Below, one piece after another: positions 44,661-53,612 of a stretch of DNA of 64,000 nucleotides. This DNA comes from Melittangium boletus DSM 14713 (GTDB lineage: Bacteria; Myxococcota; Myxococcia; Myxococcales; Myxococcaceae). The translations under genes were made by a program, and so were the position numbers. Position 1 is the stretch's first letter; every line of letters starts with the position of its first letter. The stretch is from contig NZ_CP022163.1 of the NCBI RefSeq assembly GCF_002305855.1, positions 5,890,292-5,954,291 of the forward strand, written 5' to 3'. Under the pieces are notes generated by a model, which had not been told where the DNA came from, did no database searches, and saw nothing but the letters and a program-made list of their open reading frames with translations.

Positions 44661-45905
44661 ATGCCAACGCGGTACTTCAAACTGTCCGAAGATGTCTACA
44701 TCCCTGGGCGTTGGGAGCTGGGAACTCCCTGCGACTCGCGGGAGCGGAAGTTCGGATCTCGGGTCTTCATGCGGGCAGCGCCTGCTCTCGTGGAAGGCCG
44801 ACTGCGGGTTCCTGTCGACCAACCCGGCGAACCGCTCGATTTTTCCCTCGCGGACATGGGGGCTGTTCCCGTCGTCTCCGAAAAGGTGGCCACCCTCCTG
44901 GTCCAAATGGCTCCGAATGACGTGCAACTCTTCCCTGTGGATGTGGACACGCCAGGGCCGTACTTCGTCGTCAACGTCATCCGTCTCGTGAAGTGCATTG
45001 ATGACCAGGCTTCCGAGGAGGTGCGGTATTGGATGCCCGAGCACGGACGACCGGACAGAGTCGGCACCTATTCGTCCGTCTCCGGGATGCGTATCGACCC
45101 GAAGACGGTGGGTGACGCCAAGGTCTTTCGCACGTGGGGTTGGCACATCGCCCTCATCATCGCCGAGGACATCAAGGATGCACTGGAGCGCGCGGGCATC
45201 ACGGGGGCGAGGTTCACGGAGGTCACAGGTCCGAGTCCCATCAGTCCGAAGGAGCGCGAACGGAACCGAAGGCTCATCGAGCTGCGAAAGCAGACAGACG
45301 CGGCCCGTGGGCCCTTCTGGCGCACCCTAGGGCGGTTGGATGAGGAAGCCATCATCCCCATTGTCGTCGGCGGTGCGTGGCCAGCCCGGAGGCAGGTCTG
45401 GCGCATCATCCACCGAGCCGAGGGGCGCACCCTGCTGGTGACGGATGGGCTCTCGGACTTCTTCGTGGACCGCGTGGAGCCGTCCGTGGGCTTCGGCCTG
45501 GAACTCGCCTTGGAGACGGACGAGCCTTTAAAGGACGTGGAGAAGAGCTGGCCCTTGCTGCTCCTGGAGAGAGTGGCGGACGAGGTGGCGGAGCATGAGC
45601 GGGTGCGCGAGCGACTGAGGACGGGCTTCCTGTCGATGGAGGTGTCCGGGAAGGACATGCCGGAGCCACTGGTCACCCGAGAGGGCAGGGTGGGCGTACT
45701 GCTGGGCATGGAGTCGAGCGAGCTCCCCCGAGGCTTCGCCATGCCCGCCGGGGAGGTACGGCTCGTCACCGTCAAGGTGTTGCTTCCGACGGAGCTCGCC
45801 TATCTCTTGGCGCACGGGAGGACGGGTCGGGACGAGCTGCTGCGACGTTTTGACCAGGAAGGCCAAGGACACCTGTCCCGCATCTGGCGGAGCCCAGTGG
45901 CGTAA
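44661..45905 (+). CDS. two-domain immunity protein (Imm11 plus SUFU-like), first copy
   Basis: A 414-residue protein. Residues about 1-190 match the Imm11 domain found in myxobacterial immunity proteins (IPGRWELGTP, DVQLFPVDVD, RIDPKTVGDAKVFR, ALERAGITGARF). Residues about 210-410 form a second domain with a suppressor-of-fused-like pattern (GLSDFFVDRV, WPLLLLERVAD, RLVTVKVLLPTELAYLL), tentatively. It should neutralise the AHH nuclease encoded next door. From the codon near 45163 to 45779 it is almost identical in DNA to the second copy downstream; the first 165 residues and last 40 differ. ATG follows CTAGGAG. Confidence 0.78.
   Translation: MPTRYFKLSEDVYIPGRWELGTPCDSRERKFGSRVFMRAAPALVEGRLRVPVDQPGEPLDFSLADMGAVPVVSEKVATLLVQMAPNDVQLFPVDVDTPGPYFVVNVIRLVKCIDDQASEEVRYWMPEHGRPDRVGTYSSVSGMRIDPKTVGDAKVFRTWGWHIALIIAEDIKDALERAGITGARFTEVTGPSPISPKERERNRRLIELRKQTDAARGPFWRTLGRLDEEAIIPIVVGGAWPARRQVWRIIHRAEGRTLLVTDGLSDFFVDRVEPSVGFGLELALETDEPLKDVEKSWPLLLLERVADEVAEHERVRERLRTGFLSMEVSGKDMPEPLVTREGRVGVLLGMESSELPRGFAMPAGEVRLVTVKVLLPTELAYLLAHGRTGRDELLRRFDQEGQGHLSRIWRSPVA
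45163..45779 (+). repeat. 617-bp near-identical repeat, copy 1
   Basis: Matches 47857-48473 at every base except one (T at 45446 against C at 48140), with identical spacing throughout. It covers the end of the Imm11 domain and most of the second domain. Sequence on both sides is clearly homologous but much more divergent, so the identity is confined and abrupt. Confidence 0.95.
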
Positions 45906-45980
45906 TCTTCGGACTGCGATGGCAACGCCTTCGCGAGCACGAATGCCTGGACGGGTGAGGACTGGACCAAGGGGGATGAG

Positions 45981-47336
45981 ATGACAGGGCGGTGGTGGGT
46001 TGGGGTGGCGCTGACGCTGCTGGTCGGGTGCGGAACGTCCACGAGGGCGGTGCGCCTGGAGACGGGCCGGGGCGAGCCCGTCGTCCTCGAGTCGCCCAAG
46101 GCTGTCGAGCCGGTGGAGTTGGACGGCGAGGCATTCAGGGAGGCTGTCCAGAAGCTGGGGCGAGCTGTTCCTGTCTCCACCCCTCCTCGGGAGGCCGCCC
46201 TCCAGTTGTTCGCGGACTCCCTACGGCCCCACGCCTACTCGCGGATGCGCGTGAGTCTGGGCGTGGTTGCCGTGCAGCAGCCGCGGCGAGGCCGCCTGCT
46301 GGTGCCCGAGCAGAAGGAGGAGGGCAGGGAGCTGGCGAGCGCCTATGGGCGCTGGTGCGGGCGCAAGGGCACACCGGGCGACTGCCTGCGCCTGCTGGAG
46401 GAGGGGCCGACACTGGACGAAGAGGCCAGGCGAACCCTGGCCTTCCAGTTCGCCCTGGACTCGGTGTGGGAGGAGACGGCCGAGGCCTTGGTGGAATTGA
46501 GCGACAAGGAAGCGATTGTCGCGATGCTGGCCACCACGGGAGCGGTCTACTTCGGCCTCTGGTTGCTGCCCGAGCCGGTGAGCAAGGGCGTGGCGGCTGT
46601 CCTGACGGTTGGGCTCATCGCGTACTTGGGTTGGGACACGGTGTGGAGCCTCATCCAGGGCTACCGGGTGATGGCCGCGAGGGTGAAGGGGGCGAGCACG
46701 TTCGAGGAGGTACGAGAAGCGGGCGAGCGGTACGGGGAGGTGATGGGGAAGAACGCCGCGAGGGTCTTCATCATGCTGGCCACGGCGGCGCTGGGCAGTA
46801 CGGCGCAGACGATGGCGGCGAAGCTACCGACGCTGCCCGGTTCCGCACAGGCCTCGTTGGTGGGAGCGGGACAGGGAGGTTTGCGGCTCGCGGCGGTGGG
46901 GCAGGTGGAGGCGGTGGCGGTATCGGCGGGGGGCGTGGTGACCATCGCGCTGGACCCGGAGGCGGTGACGGCGCGGGGCACGAGCGCCGCGGCGTCGGAG
47001 CCGGTGACGGCCGACGTTCACGAGCACCACATCGCCTCCAACAAGTGGTGGGATTCGACCAAGAACGGTGGGCCCTGGTCGCCCAAGTTTCAGACGTTTT
47101 TCGACCAGGCTGGGATGTCACTCGACGACGCGGCGAACAAGGTCCGCGTCAGGGGCCACAAGGGGCCGCATCCGAAGGAGTACCACGAGGAAGTTTACGA
47201 GCGGCTGCGCGATGCCATGGAGGATTGCAGCAGCATGCGGCAATGCAGGGAGGCACTGACGGAAGCACTCGGAATGCTCGCCGAGGAAATCTCGACGTCG
47301 GGCTCCAAGCTCAACAAGCTGGTCACCCGCAGCTAG
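45981..47336 (+). CDS. SitA-type lipoprotein toxin with AHH nuclease domain
   Basis: A 451-residue toxin. Lipobox in LTLLVGCG. The middle contains hydrophobic segments (AMLATTGAVYFGLWLLPE and AAVLTVGLIAYLGW) that may help entry into the target cell. The last 110 residues are an AHH-type HNH nuclease: VHEHHIASNKWWDS holds the catalytic histidines, followed by GGPWSPKFQTFFDQAGM and GHKGPHPKEYHEEVYERL. It should be delivered by outer-membrane exchange as a lipoprotein and cut nucleic acid inside recipients that lack immunity. Immunity genes lie on both sides, 75 and 18 bases away. Confidence 0.85.
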   Translation: MTGRWWVGVALTLLVGCGTSTRAVRLETGRGEPVVLESPKAVEPVELDGEAFREAVQKLGRAVPVSTPPREAALQLFADSLRPHAYSRMRVSLGVVAVQQPRRGRLLVPEQKEEGRELASAYGRWCGRKGTPGDCLRLLEEGPTLDEEARRTLAFQFALDSVWEETAEALVELSDKEAIVAMLATTGAVYFGLWLLPEPVSKGVAAVLTVGLIAYLGWDTVWSLIQGYRVMAARVKGASTFEEVREAGERYGEVMGKNAARVFIMLATAALGSTAQTMAAKLPTLPGSAQASLVGAGQGGLRLAAVGQVEAVAVSAGGVVTIALDPEAVTARGTSAAASEPVTADVHEHHIASNKWWDSTKNGGPWSPKFQTFFDQAGMSLDDAANKVRVRGHKGPHPKEYHEEVYERLRDAMEDCSSMRQCREALTEALGMLAEEISTSGSKLNKLVTRS

Positions 47337-47354
47337 GCGCGTGAGGATTGTTTC

Positions 47355-48599
47355 ATGGCGAGCCGGTACTTCAGGTTGACGGAAGAGCCCGACATTCCGG
47401 ACCGATGGCGGATCGGTGCCCCGGTTGACGAGCGCGGTCAGGTGGTGAACCCCTGGCAATTCACCAAGGGATGCTCCGTGCAACTCAATGGAGCCCTGAG
47501 GATGTCCGTGAGCATGGAGGGAACACCTCTCGACTTCACGCTGGCGGAACTGGATATCCCTGTCATCCAGTCCAACATCGCCGCGATTCTGACGGAGATG
47601 GCTCCTGGGGACGTGCAACTCATCCCCGTGGAGATCGAATCGCAGCAGGGGTCATTCAGCATTCTCGTGGCAACTCGACTCATCCGGTGCATTGACGACA
47701 ACGCTTCGGAAGAGGTGCGCTACTGGAAGCCGGAGGATGGGCGTCCGGAGAAGGTCGGTAAGTACCGCGCTATGTCCGGCATGCGCATAGATCCAACCAA
47801 GGTCGGCGATGCCAAGGTGTTCCGGACTTGGGGCTGGACAGTGGCGCTCATCGTGTCCGAGGACATCAAGGATGCACTGGAGCGCGCGGGCATCACGGGG
47901 GCGAGGTTCACGGAGGTCACAGGTCCGAGTCCCATCAGTCCGAAGGAGCGCGAACGGAACCGAAGGCTCATCGAGCTGCGAAAGCAGACAGACGCGGCCC
48001 GTGGGCCCTTCTGGCGCACCCTAGGGCGGTTGGATGAGGAAGCCATCATCCCCATTGTCGTCGGCGGTGCGTGGCCAGCCCGGAGGCAGGTCTGGCGCAT
48101 CATCCACCGAGCCGAGGGGCGCACCCTGCTGGTGACGGACGGGCTCTCGGACTTCTTCGTGGACCGCGTGGAGCCGTCCGTGGGCTTCGGCCTGGAACTC
48201 GCCTTGGAGACGGACGAGCCTTTAAAGGACGTGGAGAAGAGCTGGCCCTTGCTGCTCCTGGAGAGAGTGGCGGACGAGGTGGCGGAGCATGAGCGGGTGC
48301 GCGAGCGACTGAGGACGGGCTTCCTGTCGATGGAGGTGTCCGGGAAGGACATGCCGGAGCCACTGGTCACCCGAGAGGGCAGGGTGGGCGTACTGCTGGG
48401 CATGGAGTCGAGCGAGCTCCCCCGAGGCTTCGCCATGCCCGCCGGGGAGGTACGGCTCGTCACCGTCAAGGTGCTGTTGCCGACGGAACTCGGCTACCTC
48501 TTGGCACATGGGAAGAATGGCCGAGACGAGCTGCTGCGGCGCTTTGACGAGGAGGGCCAAGGACACCTGTCCCGTGTCCTGCGGGCGCCGGTGGCGTAA
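47355..48599 (+). CDS. two-domain immunity protein (Imm11 plus SUFU-like), second copy
   Basis: A 414-residue paralogue of the protein encoded at 44661. Its Imm11 part shares only moderate identity (MASRYFRLTEEPDIPDRW against MPTRYFKLSEDVYIPGRW) while the segment from 47857 to 48473 is almost identical at DNA level. It directly follows the AHH toxin with an 18-base gap, so this copy is probably the cognate immunity gene, and the upstream one may protect against a related toxin. The sequence after its stop still resembles the leader of the toxin gene. Confidence 0.78.
   Translation: MASRYFRLTEEPDIPDRWRIGAPVDERGQVVNPWQFTKGCSVQLNGALRMSVSMEGTPLDFTLAELDIPVIQSNIAAILTEMAPGDVQLIPVEIESQQGSFSILVATRLIRCIDDNASEEVRYWKPEDGRPEKVGKYRAMSGMRIDPTKVGDAKVFRTWGWTVALIVSEDIKDALERAGITGARFTEVTGPSPISPKERERNRRLIELRKQTDAARGPFWRTLGRLDEEAIIPIVVGGAWPARRQVWRIIHRAEGRTLLVTDGLSDFFVDRVEPSVGFGLELALETDEPLKDVEKSWPLLLLERVADEVAEHERVRERLRTGFLSMEVSGKDMPEPLVTREGRVGVLLGMESSELPRGFAMPAGEVRLVTVKVLLPTELGYLLAHGKNGRDELLRRFDEEGQGHLSRVLRAPVA
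47857..48473 (+). repeat. 617-bp near-identical repeat, copy 2
   Basis: Partner of 45163-45779, lying 2694 bases downstream in direct orientation, with a single base difference. The two copies enclose the AHH toxin gene, so recombination between them could remove or add the toxin. Confidence 0.95.
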
Positions 48600-48664
48600 T
48601 GCCCGCGATAGTGACGCCGTCGCGAATGCGAATGCCTGGATGGGTGGGGACTGGACCAAGGGGG
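48600..48664 (+). repeat. relic of a toxin-gene leader after the second immunity gene
   Basis: This stretch is homologous to 45906-45975, the leader of the AHH toxin gene. Shared pieces include GAATGCCTGGA and ACTGGACCAAGGGGG. The likeness stops just where the toxin ATG would be. It suggests that a toxin gene once followed this immunity copy, or that the repeat unit ends at the toxin start. Confidence 0.7.
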
Positions 48665-48697
48665 CGCTTCTCTGACCAAGCGCCATCCCCATGAGGC

Positions 48698-49549
48698 TCA
48701 GCGCGGCGGGAGCGCGAGCGGATCCGGCGGCTCGGGCTCGTAGTTCTCCGGGCGGGGCGGGGCGGGGTCGGGCAGGGCGCGCAGGATGGGACGCAGGGCG
48801 CTCAGGGCCTCGGCGGCGCTGGCGAAGCGGCGGGCGGGCTCGGGCGCGGAGGCCCGCTCCACCCAGGCCTCCCAATGTCCCGTCCACGCACCGTCCTTCC
48901 GCGTGGCCAGCATGTCCCGCATGATGTGTCCGAAGGAGAAGATGTCCGTGGACGCGGGCAGCGGCCCCGTCTCCCCCAGCTCGGGCGCGAGGTAGTCCTC
49001 TCCCACCTGGGGCGGCTTCAACCAGGACTGGGCATGGGCCCGCCGGAACTGCTCCCAGCCCATGTCGAGCACGCACGAGCGCACCCCCGAGTCTCCCGAG
49101 GCCACGAGCACTCGGGACGCGCGCAGCCGCCCGTGCACGAGCCCCGCGGCGTGGGCGGTGTCGAGTGCCTGGGCGAGCTGCTCCGCGAGCACCTGGAGGT
49201 AGGGGATGTCGAGCCCCACGGCGTGCAGTCCGCCCAGCATGGAGGGCAGCGACTCGCCATTCCACCAGGGACGCACCAGCCACAGGGCTTCCCGGGTCGC
49301 GTCGTACCCGACGTCCAGCACGGGGGGGAAGGCGGCGTGTCCCGTGGCTTCCGCCGCGCGCAGACCCCGCGCGAAGTGCTCCAACTCGGAGGCGGTGGGG
49401 GCTCGGAGCGTCCGCCAGAGGGTGAGGCGTCCGGGGCCTTCTCCCGAGATGGGTTCCACTTGACACTCCGTATCGGGCTCGTCGCCAAGGGCGGGGCGGA
49501 CGATCCGCCACGTGCCTGCGAGGATGTCACCTGGGCTCAGTGGGCTCAT
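48698..49549 (-). CDS. serine/threonine protein kinase-like pseudokinase
   Basis: A 283-residue protein with a kinase-like fold. The catalytic loop reads VHGRLRASRVLV where a kinase has HRDxKxxN, so the catalytic Asp and Asn are replaced (R141, R146). The first 100 residues contain no lysine and no glycine loop, so the ATP-binding Lys is missing. DMG stands for DFG, and APEL matches APE. The last 25 residues are Pro-rich. It is probably a binding or regulatory protein. ATG at 49549 is used; the frame extends upstream without kinase-like sequence. Confidence 0.75.
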   Translation of the reverse strand: MSPLSPGDILAGTWRIVRPALGDEPDTECQVEPISGEGPGRLTLWRTLRAPTASELEHFARGLRAAEATGHAAFPPVLDVGYDATREALWLVRPWWNGESLPSMLGGLHAVGLDIPYLQVLAEQLAQALDTAHAAGLVHGRLRASRVLVASGDSGVRSCVLDMGWEQFRRAHAQSWLKPPQVGEDYLAPELGETGPLPASTDIFSFGHIMRDMLATRKDGAWTGHWEAWVERASAPEPARRFASAAEALSALRPILRALPDPAPPRPENYEPEPPDPLALPPR

Positions 49550-49662
49550 GCCGGGGAGTGTAGACTGGATGGGCCCCTGGGTTGGCGGGGTCTCTTCTCG
49601 AATTGGCGTCCAGCCTCCAACCGGACACGCGGTAGCCTGACTGCCCCTCCAGCGAGCGAGTG

Positions 49663-50250
49663 ATGACGGACAAGGGCTCACCCCAGGAACTGGAAGAGCG
49701 GTTGGCGCTGACCGCGCCCGAGGACACCCTCCGGGGCTTCTTCTTCACCGGGGTGTTGGAGCAGGTGCGGCCCCTGGGCGACCCGGAACTGCTGCGCCGC
49801 TGCGTGGAGGCGGCGGGCGGGGACCGGTTCATGTTCTTCTTCAGCTACTCCGCGAAGGCCATGACGCGGCTCTTGTACACGGCGGCCTGGTCCCTGCGGG
49901 GGTCCCAGGGGGACTTCGGCCAGGTGATGCGGCACCTGGGCCAGGAAATCGCTCCGGACTACCTGGAGTCCGGGGCGGGGCGGGTGCTGGTGCTGCTGTC
50001 CGGAGGTGAGCCGCGGCGGCTGCTCAATGGTTTTCCCTCGGCCTACCGCACCGCGGTGCGGCATGGGGACTGTCTGGTGACGTGGATGGGACCGAACGCC
50101 GCGCGCGTCACCATCCAGGGCAGCCCCCTGCCGGCCGAGTATTACGAGGGCGCGGTGCGGGGCGTCTTCGCGTGCACCAAGGTCGCCCAGGTAGCGACCG
50201 TGTCGCGGCAGGTCAGCCTGCTGCTCACCGAGGTCGACGTGTCATGGTAG
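49663..50250 (+). CDS. DUF2378 family protein (Myxococcales-restricted)
   Basis: A 195-residue cytosolic protein of the DUF2378/TIGR02265 family: APEDTLRGFFFTGVLEQV, YSAKAMTRLLYTAAW, and CLVTWMGPNAARVTI fit its usual signature. The family is restricted to myxobacteria and has many copies per genome; function unknown. It resembles the heme/NO-binding HNOB-type fold only weakly. ATG at 49663; the codon before is GTG. Divergent from the pseudokinase gene. Confidence 0.78.
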   Translation: MTDKGSPQELEERLALTAPEDTLRGFFFTGVLEQVRPLGDPELLRRCVEAAGGDRFMFFFSYSAKAMTRLLYTAAWSLRGSQGDFGQVMRHLGQEIAPDYLESGAGRVLVLLSGGEPRRLLNGFPSAYRTAVRHGDCLVTWMGPNAARVTIQGSPLPAEYYEGAVRGVFACTKVAQVATVSRQVSLLLTEVDVSW

Positions 50251-50260
50251 GGGGAGCGAC

Positions 50261-51016
50261 ATGCGGCGAGTCGTGGAACTCAAGGAGATGGGGGGCCAGG
50301 GCCCCCGAGTGTTGATGTTGCCCGGCCTGGGGGCGCGAGGCGCGGGCTTCGAGGCGCTCTCCGCCCGGCTCTCGCGGGTGTCGCGGCCCCTGCTCGTCGA
50401 ATACCCCGAGGGCCCTCATGCGGCGCGGGGCGCGGGAGCGCTCGCGAACGAAGTGCTCTCGGCCGCGGGCCCCGTGGACGCGGTGGTGGCGAGCTCCTTC
50501 GGCGGCATGGTGGCCGCGCACCTGGCCGTGGCGGGCGCCGTGCGCGGCGTGGCCTTCCTCGGCTCCTTCACCCGGCCCGAGCACCTGGGGCCGCGCGGCC
50601 GTTTGATCTCGATGATGGGACCCATCGCGGTGCTGGGACGGCCGGGTCCCCTGTCGGCGGCCCTGGCCTCGTGGAAGCCCATCGCCTTCTCCCGGGTGCC
50701 CGAGGTGGTGCCCACCACGCGGCTCGAGCGGATGACCACGCTCCACCGCGCCTTCGCCATCCCGCGCGAGCCTCCTCCGCCACCGCTGCGCGAGCTGTCC
50801 GTGTCGTGCGTGTGCATCCAGGGCAGCCACGACGTGCTGGTCCCCGCGGCCTCCATGGCGCGGCTGGCGGCCTCGCTGCCACCGGGCACGCCCCAGCATC
50901 TGCTGCGGGGCGCGGGCCACGTGCCCTACTTCACCCACCCCGAGGACTGCGCGCGCCTGCTCACCCCATGGCTCGCGGCGCTGGCGCCCCCGGCGGAAGT
51001 GTCCTCGGCGGCGTAA
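50261..51016 (+). CDS. alpha/beta hydrolase
   Basis: A 251-residue serine hydrolase. Nucleophile elbow in VVASSFGGMVAAH, Asp in QGSHDVLVP, and His in AGHVPYFTHPE complete the triad. The oxyanion region is MLPGLGARGAGF. Substrate is unknown; the small size resembles BioH/PLA-type esterases. It lies ten bases after the DUF2378 gene, so the two are probably co-transcribed. Confidence 0.85.
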   Translation: MRRVVELKEMGGQGPRVLMLPGLGARGAGFEALSARLSRVSRPLLVEYPEGPHAARGAGALANEVLSAAGPVDAVVASSFGGMVAAHLAVAGAVRGVAFLGSFTRPEHLGPRGRLISMMGPIAVLGRPGPLSAALASWKPIAFSRVPEVVPTTRLERMTTLHRAFAIPREPPPPPLRELSVSCVCIQGSHDVLVPAASMARLAASLPPGTPQHLLRGAGHVPYFTHPEDCARLLTPWLAALAPPAEVSSAA

Positions 51017-51022
51017 GGTGCT

Positions 51023-51922
51023 TCAGGCCTCCTCGACCGCGGCCTCGGCGAGCTTGAAGGCCTCGAGCACCGCGGCGGAGGCGCGGTCCAGGTACTTGCC
51101 CTTGCGGATGAGCAGTCCGATGGGCCGCGACACCACGCCCTCGGCGAAGGGCTTGGACACGAGCGAGCCCTGCGCCACCTCGGCCGACACCGTGGCCATG
51201 GGCAGGATGGCCACGCCGATGCCCATCTCCACCGCGCGCTTGATGGTCTCGACGTTGTCGATCTCCATCACCGGATTCAGGTCCAGGTTCTTCTCGCGCA
51301 CGAGCCTGTCCAGCGCCTTGCGCGTGGGGGCCTCGCGGTCGAAGGCGATGAAGGGCACGCCGGAGAGCGCCGTGAGGCTCACCTTGCTCTTGGTGGCGAA
51401 GGGGTGGTTGGGGGCGCACACCACCGCCAGCTTGTCGTCGCGGAAGGGGTGGATGTCCACGCCCGCGCGCGGCTGCGGGTAGGCGACGATGCCAATCTCC
51501 GCCGCGCCCAGGATGACGTCGTCGTACACCTGATCATTGCGCCGGTAGTTCAGGCGCATGTTCACCTTGGGGTGCGTCTTGAGCAGCTGCTTCTGCACAT
51601 TGCGCAGCTCGTGCAGACCCACCGAATAGATGGTGGACACCGTCGTGGTGCCTTGCACCTCGGTGGACTGCTCGCGGATCTCCTGCTCTACCTCGGAGAA
51701 GCGGGCGAGGATCTCCTTGCACCCCCGGAACAGGCGCTCGCCGGCGGGCGTCGGAGTCACCTGCCGCGCGCTGCGCGACAGCAACTTCTGCTCGTACCGG
51801 TTCTCCAGGGCGCGGATCTGCTGACTCACCGCCGACTGCGTCACGTGGTTGAGCTGCGCGGCTCGCGAGAAGGAACCCGTCTCCACCACGTCACAGAACA
51901 TCTTCAGGGATTCAAGCTGCAT
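51023..51922 (-). CDS. LysR-type transcriptional regulator
   Basis: A 299-residue regulator. N-terminal winged helix-turn-helix (MQLESLKMFCDVVETGSFSR ... SQSAVSQQIRALE pattern), linker helix, then a periplasmic-binding-like effector domain. The ATG at 51922 follows AGGAGGG; an upstream start at 51994 is rejected as it lacks the family N-terminus. It ends six bases from the convergent hydrolase gene. A cysteine/sulphur-type or oxidative stress-type effector cannot be read. The divergent target, if any, would be the small gene at 52036. Confidence 0.88.
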   Translation of the reverse strand: MQLESLKMFCDVVETGSFSRAAQLNHVTQSAVSQQIRALENRYEQKLLSRSARQVTPTPAGERLFRGCKEILARFSEVEQEIREQSTEVQGTTTVSTIYSVGLHELRNVQKQLLKTHPKVNMRLNYRRNDQVYDDVILGAAEIGIVAYPQPRAGVDIHPFRDDKLAVVCAPNHPFATKSKVSLTALSGVPFIAFDREAPTRKALDRLVREKNLDLNPVMEIDNVETIKRAVEMGIGVAILPMATVSAEVAQGSLVSKPFAEGVVSRPIGLLIRKGKYLDRASAAVLEAFKLAEAAVEEA

Positions 51923-52035
51923 AGGGAGGTGCCCTCCTAACCGAAGCCTTATGACGTGGCCAGCCATAATTAGCGGTTCTACGTCCACCGCCAAGATGGC
52001 TTCACCCGGTCACCCATCCGGTTGAACACCAAGGG

Positions 52036-52338
52036 TCAGGCGGCGGGCGTGCTCTTCTTGGGGCGCGCCAGCAGCACCCCGCCGGCGATGCCGAGCGCCA
52101 GGAGTCCGGCCCCCATCAACGACTGGAAGCGGCCCATCTCCACCGCGGCATCGCGGGCGAAGCCGCACTGCACGTTGGACAGGTCCGTGCAGTCCACGGG
52201 AGCCACGCGCGTGTACAGCCCGATGATCAACAGGGCGAGCCCGCCCAGCAGCATGCCTCCACTCAATCCCAGCAGGGCGGCGCGGAGCAGCCCCCTGGCC
52301 GCCCCCGTGTCCTGGGCGTTCTTGGCTTCTGATTGCAT
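52036..52338 (-). CDS. hypothetical two-TM protein
   Basis: A 100-residue protein with two hydrophobic segments (LLGLSGGMLLGGLALLIIGLY and LMGAGLLALGIAGGVLLA) joined by a loop with two Cys (VDCTDLSNVQCG) that could form a disulfide. The end is basic (RPKKSTPAA). No known family. Same strand as, and upstream of, the LysR gene; its ATG is at 52338. Confidence 0.65.
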   Translation of the reverse strand: MQSEAKNAQDTGAARGLLRAALLGLSGGMLLGGLALLIIGLYTRVAPVDCTDLSNVQCGFARDAAVEMGRFQSLMGAGLLALGIAGGVLLARPKKSTPAA

Positions 52339-52397
52339 GGGAGTGGACGCTAGCTCCCGTGGCCTCCGGGCGCCACATCCCGCGTATGCTGCGGCCC

Positions 52398-53510
52398 ATG
52401 CGAATCCTCTACGGTGTCGTCGGCGAAGGCATGGGGCACGCCACCCGCTCTCGCGTTCTGCTCGAGGAACTCACCCGCGAGCACGAGGTGCAGATCGTCG
52501 TCTCCGGACGCGCCAAGGACTACCTGGCCAAGCGCTTCGAGCACGTGCACGGCATCTGGGGGCTCACCCTGGCCTATGAGGGCAACTCGGTGAAGAAGCT
52601 GCAGACGCTCCTGCAGAACGTCACCGGGGCGGTGAAGGGCTGGCCGCACAACATCCGCCAGTACTTCGAGCTGGTGGAGAGCTTCAAGCCGGACGTGGTG
52701 GTGAGCGACTTCGAGAGCTTCAGCTACCTCTTCGGCCGCAATCACCGCCTGCCCGTCATCAGCGTGGACAACATGCAGATCATCAACCGGTGCAGTCACG
52801 CGCCGGAGCTGCTCGCGGGTTGGGAGGACGCGTTCGAGGGCACACGCGCGCTCGTGAAGTCGAAGCTCCCCGGGTGCTTCCACTACCTGACCACCACGTT
52901 CTTCTATCCGCCCGTGCGCAAGGAGCGCACGACGCTGCTGCCCTCCATCCTCCGGCCGGAAATCCTCGCCGCGAAGTCCGAGCCCGGCGAGCACCTGCTC
53001 GTCTATCAGACCTCCACCACCAACACCGCGCTGCCGGACATCCTCAAGCAGAGCGGACTGCCCTGCCACATCTACGGTCTGCGGCGCGATCTCACCGAGG
53101 ACCTGCGCGATGGCAACCTGCTCTACCGTCCGTTCAGCGAGAAGGGCTTCATCGATGACCTGCGCACCGCGCGCGCGGTGGTGGCCGGGGGCGGCTACAC
53201 GCTCATGAGCGAGGCGGTCTACCTGCACAAGCCCATGCTCGCGCTGCCCGTGCAGGGCCAGTTCGAACAGGTGCTCAACGCCCTCTACCTGGAGAAGCTG
53301 GGCTACGGCATGTACGCGCCCACGCTCACCCTGGACGGACTGAAGGACTTCCTCCAGCGCGTCCCCCGGTGCGAGGAGGCCTTGAAGGGCTACGAGCAGG
53401 AGGGGAACGTGAAGATGATCGCCGCCCTGCGGGAACAGCTCGCCCGCGCCGCCGAGGACAAGGGCCACTGGTGGGACACCGCGGAGCGCGACGGGCTCGT
53501 GAAGAGCTGA
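52398..53510 (+). CDS. MurG-like glycosyltransferase (MJ1255 family)
   Basis: A 370-residue GT-B glycosyltransferase. The N-terminal loop GEGMGHATRSR matches the GxGH motif of the MurG/MJ1255 group, and the C-terminal GGYTLMSEAVYLHKPMLALP forms the donor-binding site. Family members transfer a sugar from UDP-sugars onto lipid or polymer acceptors; the acceptor here is unknown. ATG at 52398; the frame before it is not family sequence. Divergent from the small two-TM gene with a 59-base gap. Confidence 0.82.
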   Translation: MRILYGVVGEGMGHATRSRVLLEELTREHEVQIVVSGRAKDYLAKRFEHVHGIWGLTLAYEGNSVKKLQTLLQNVTGAVKGWPHNIRQYFELVESFKPDVVVSDFESFSYLFGRNHRLPVISVDNMQIINRCSHAPELLAGWEDAFEGTRALVKSKLPGCFHYLTTTFFYPPVRKERTTLLPSILRPEILAAKSEPGEHLLVYQTSTTNTALPDILKQSGLPCHIYGLRRDLTEDLRDGNLLYRPFSEKGFIDDLRTARAVVAGGGYTLMSEAVYLHKPMLALPVQGQFEQVLNALYLEKLGYGMYAPTLTLDGLKDFLQRVPRCEEALKGYEQEGNVKMIAALREQLARAAEDKGHWWDTAERDGLVKS

Positions 53511-53612
53511 GGCCCCTCTCGTCCGCTCGCCTGCTGTCCGGTCAACCCAGACGAGTGGGCTGGCGCCAGTGCCCGCCCTCCCTAACTTCCCTTCACCACA
53601 AGGGAGGCGACC

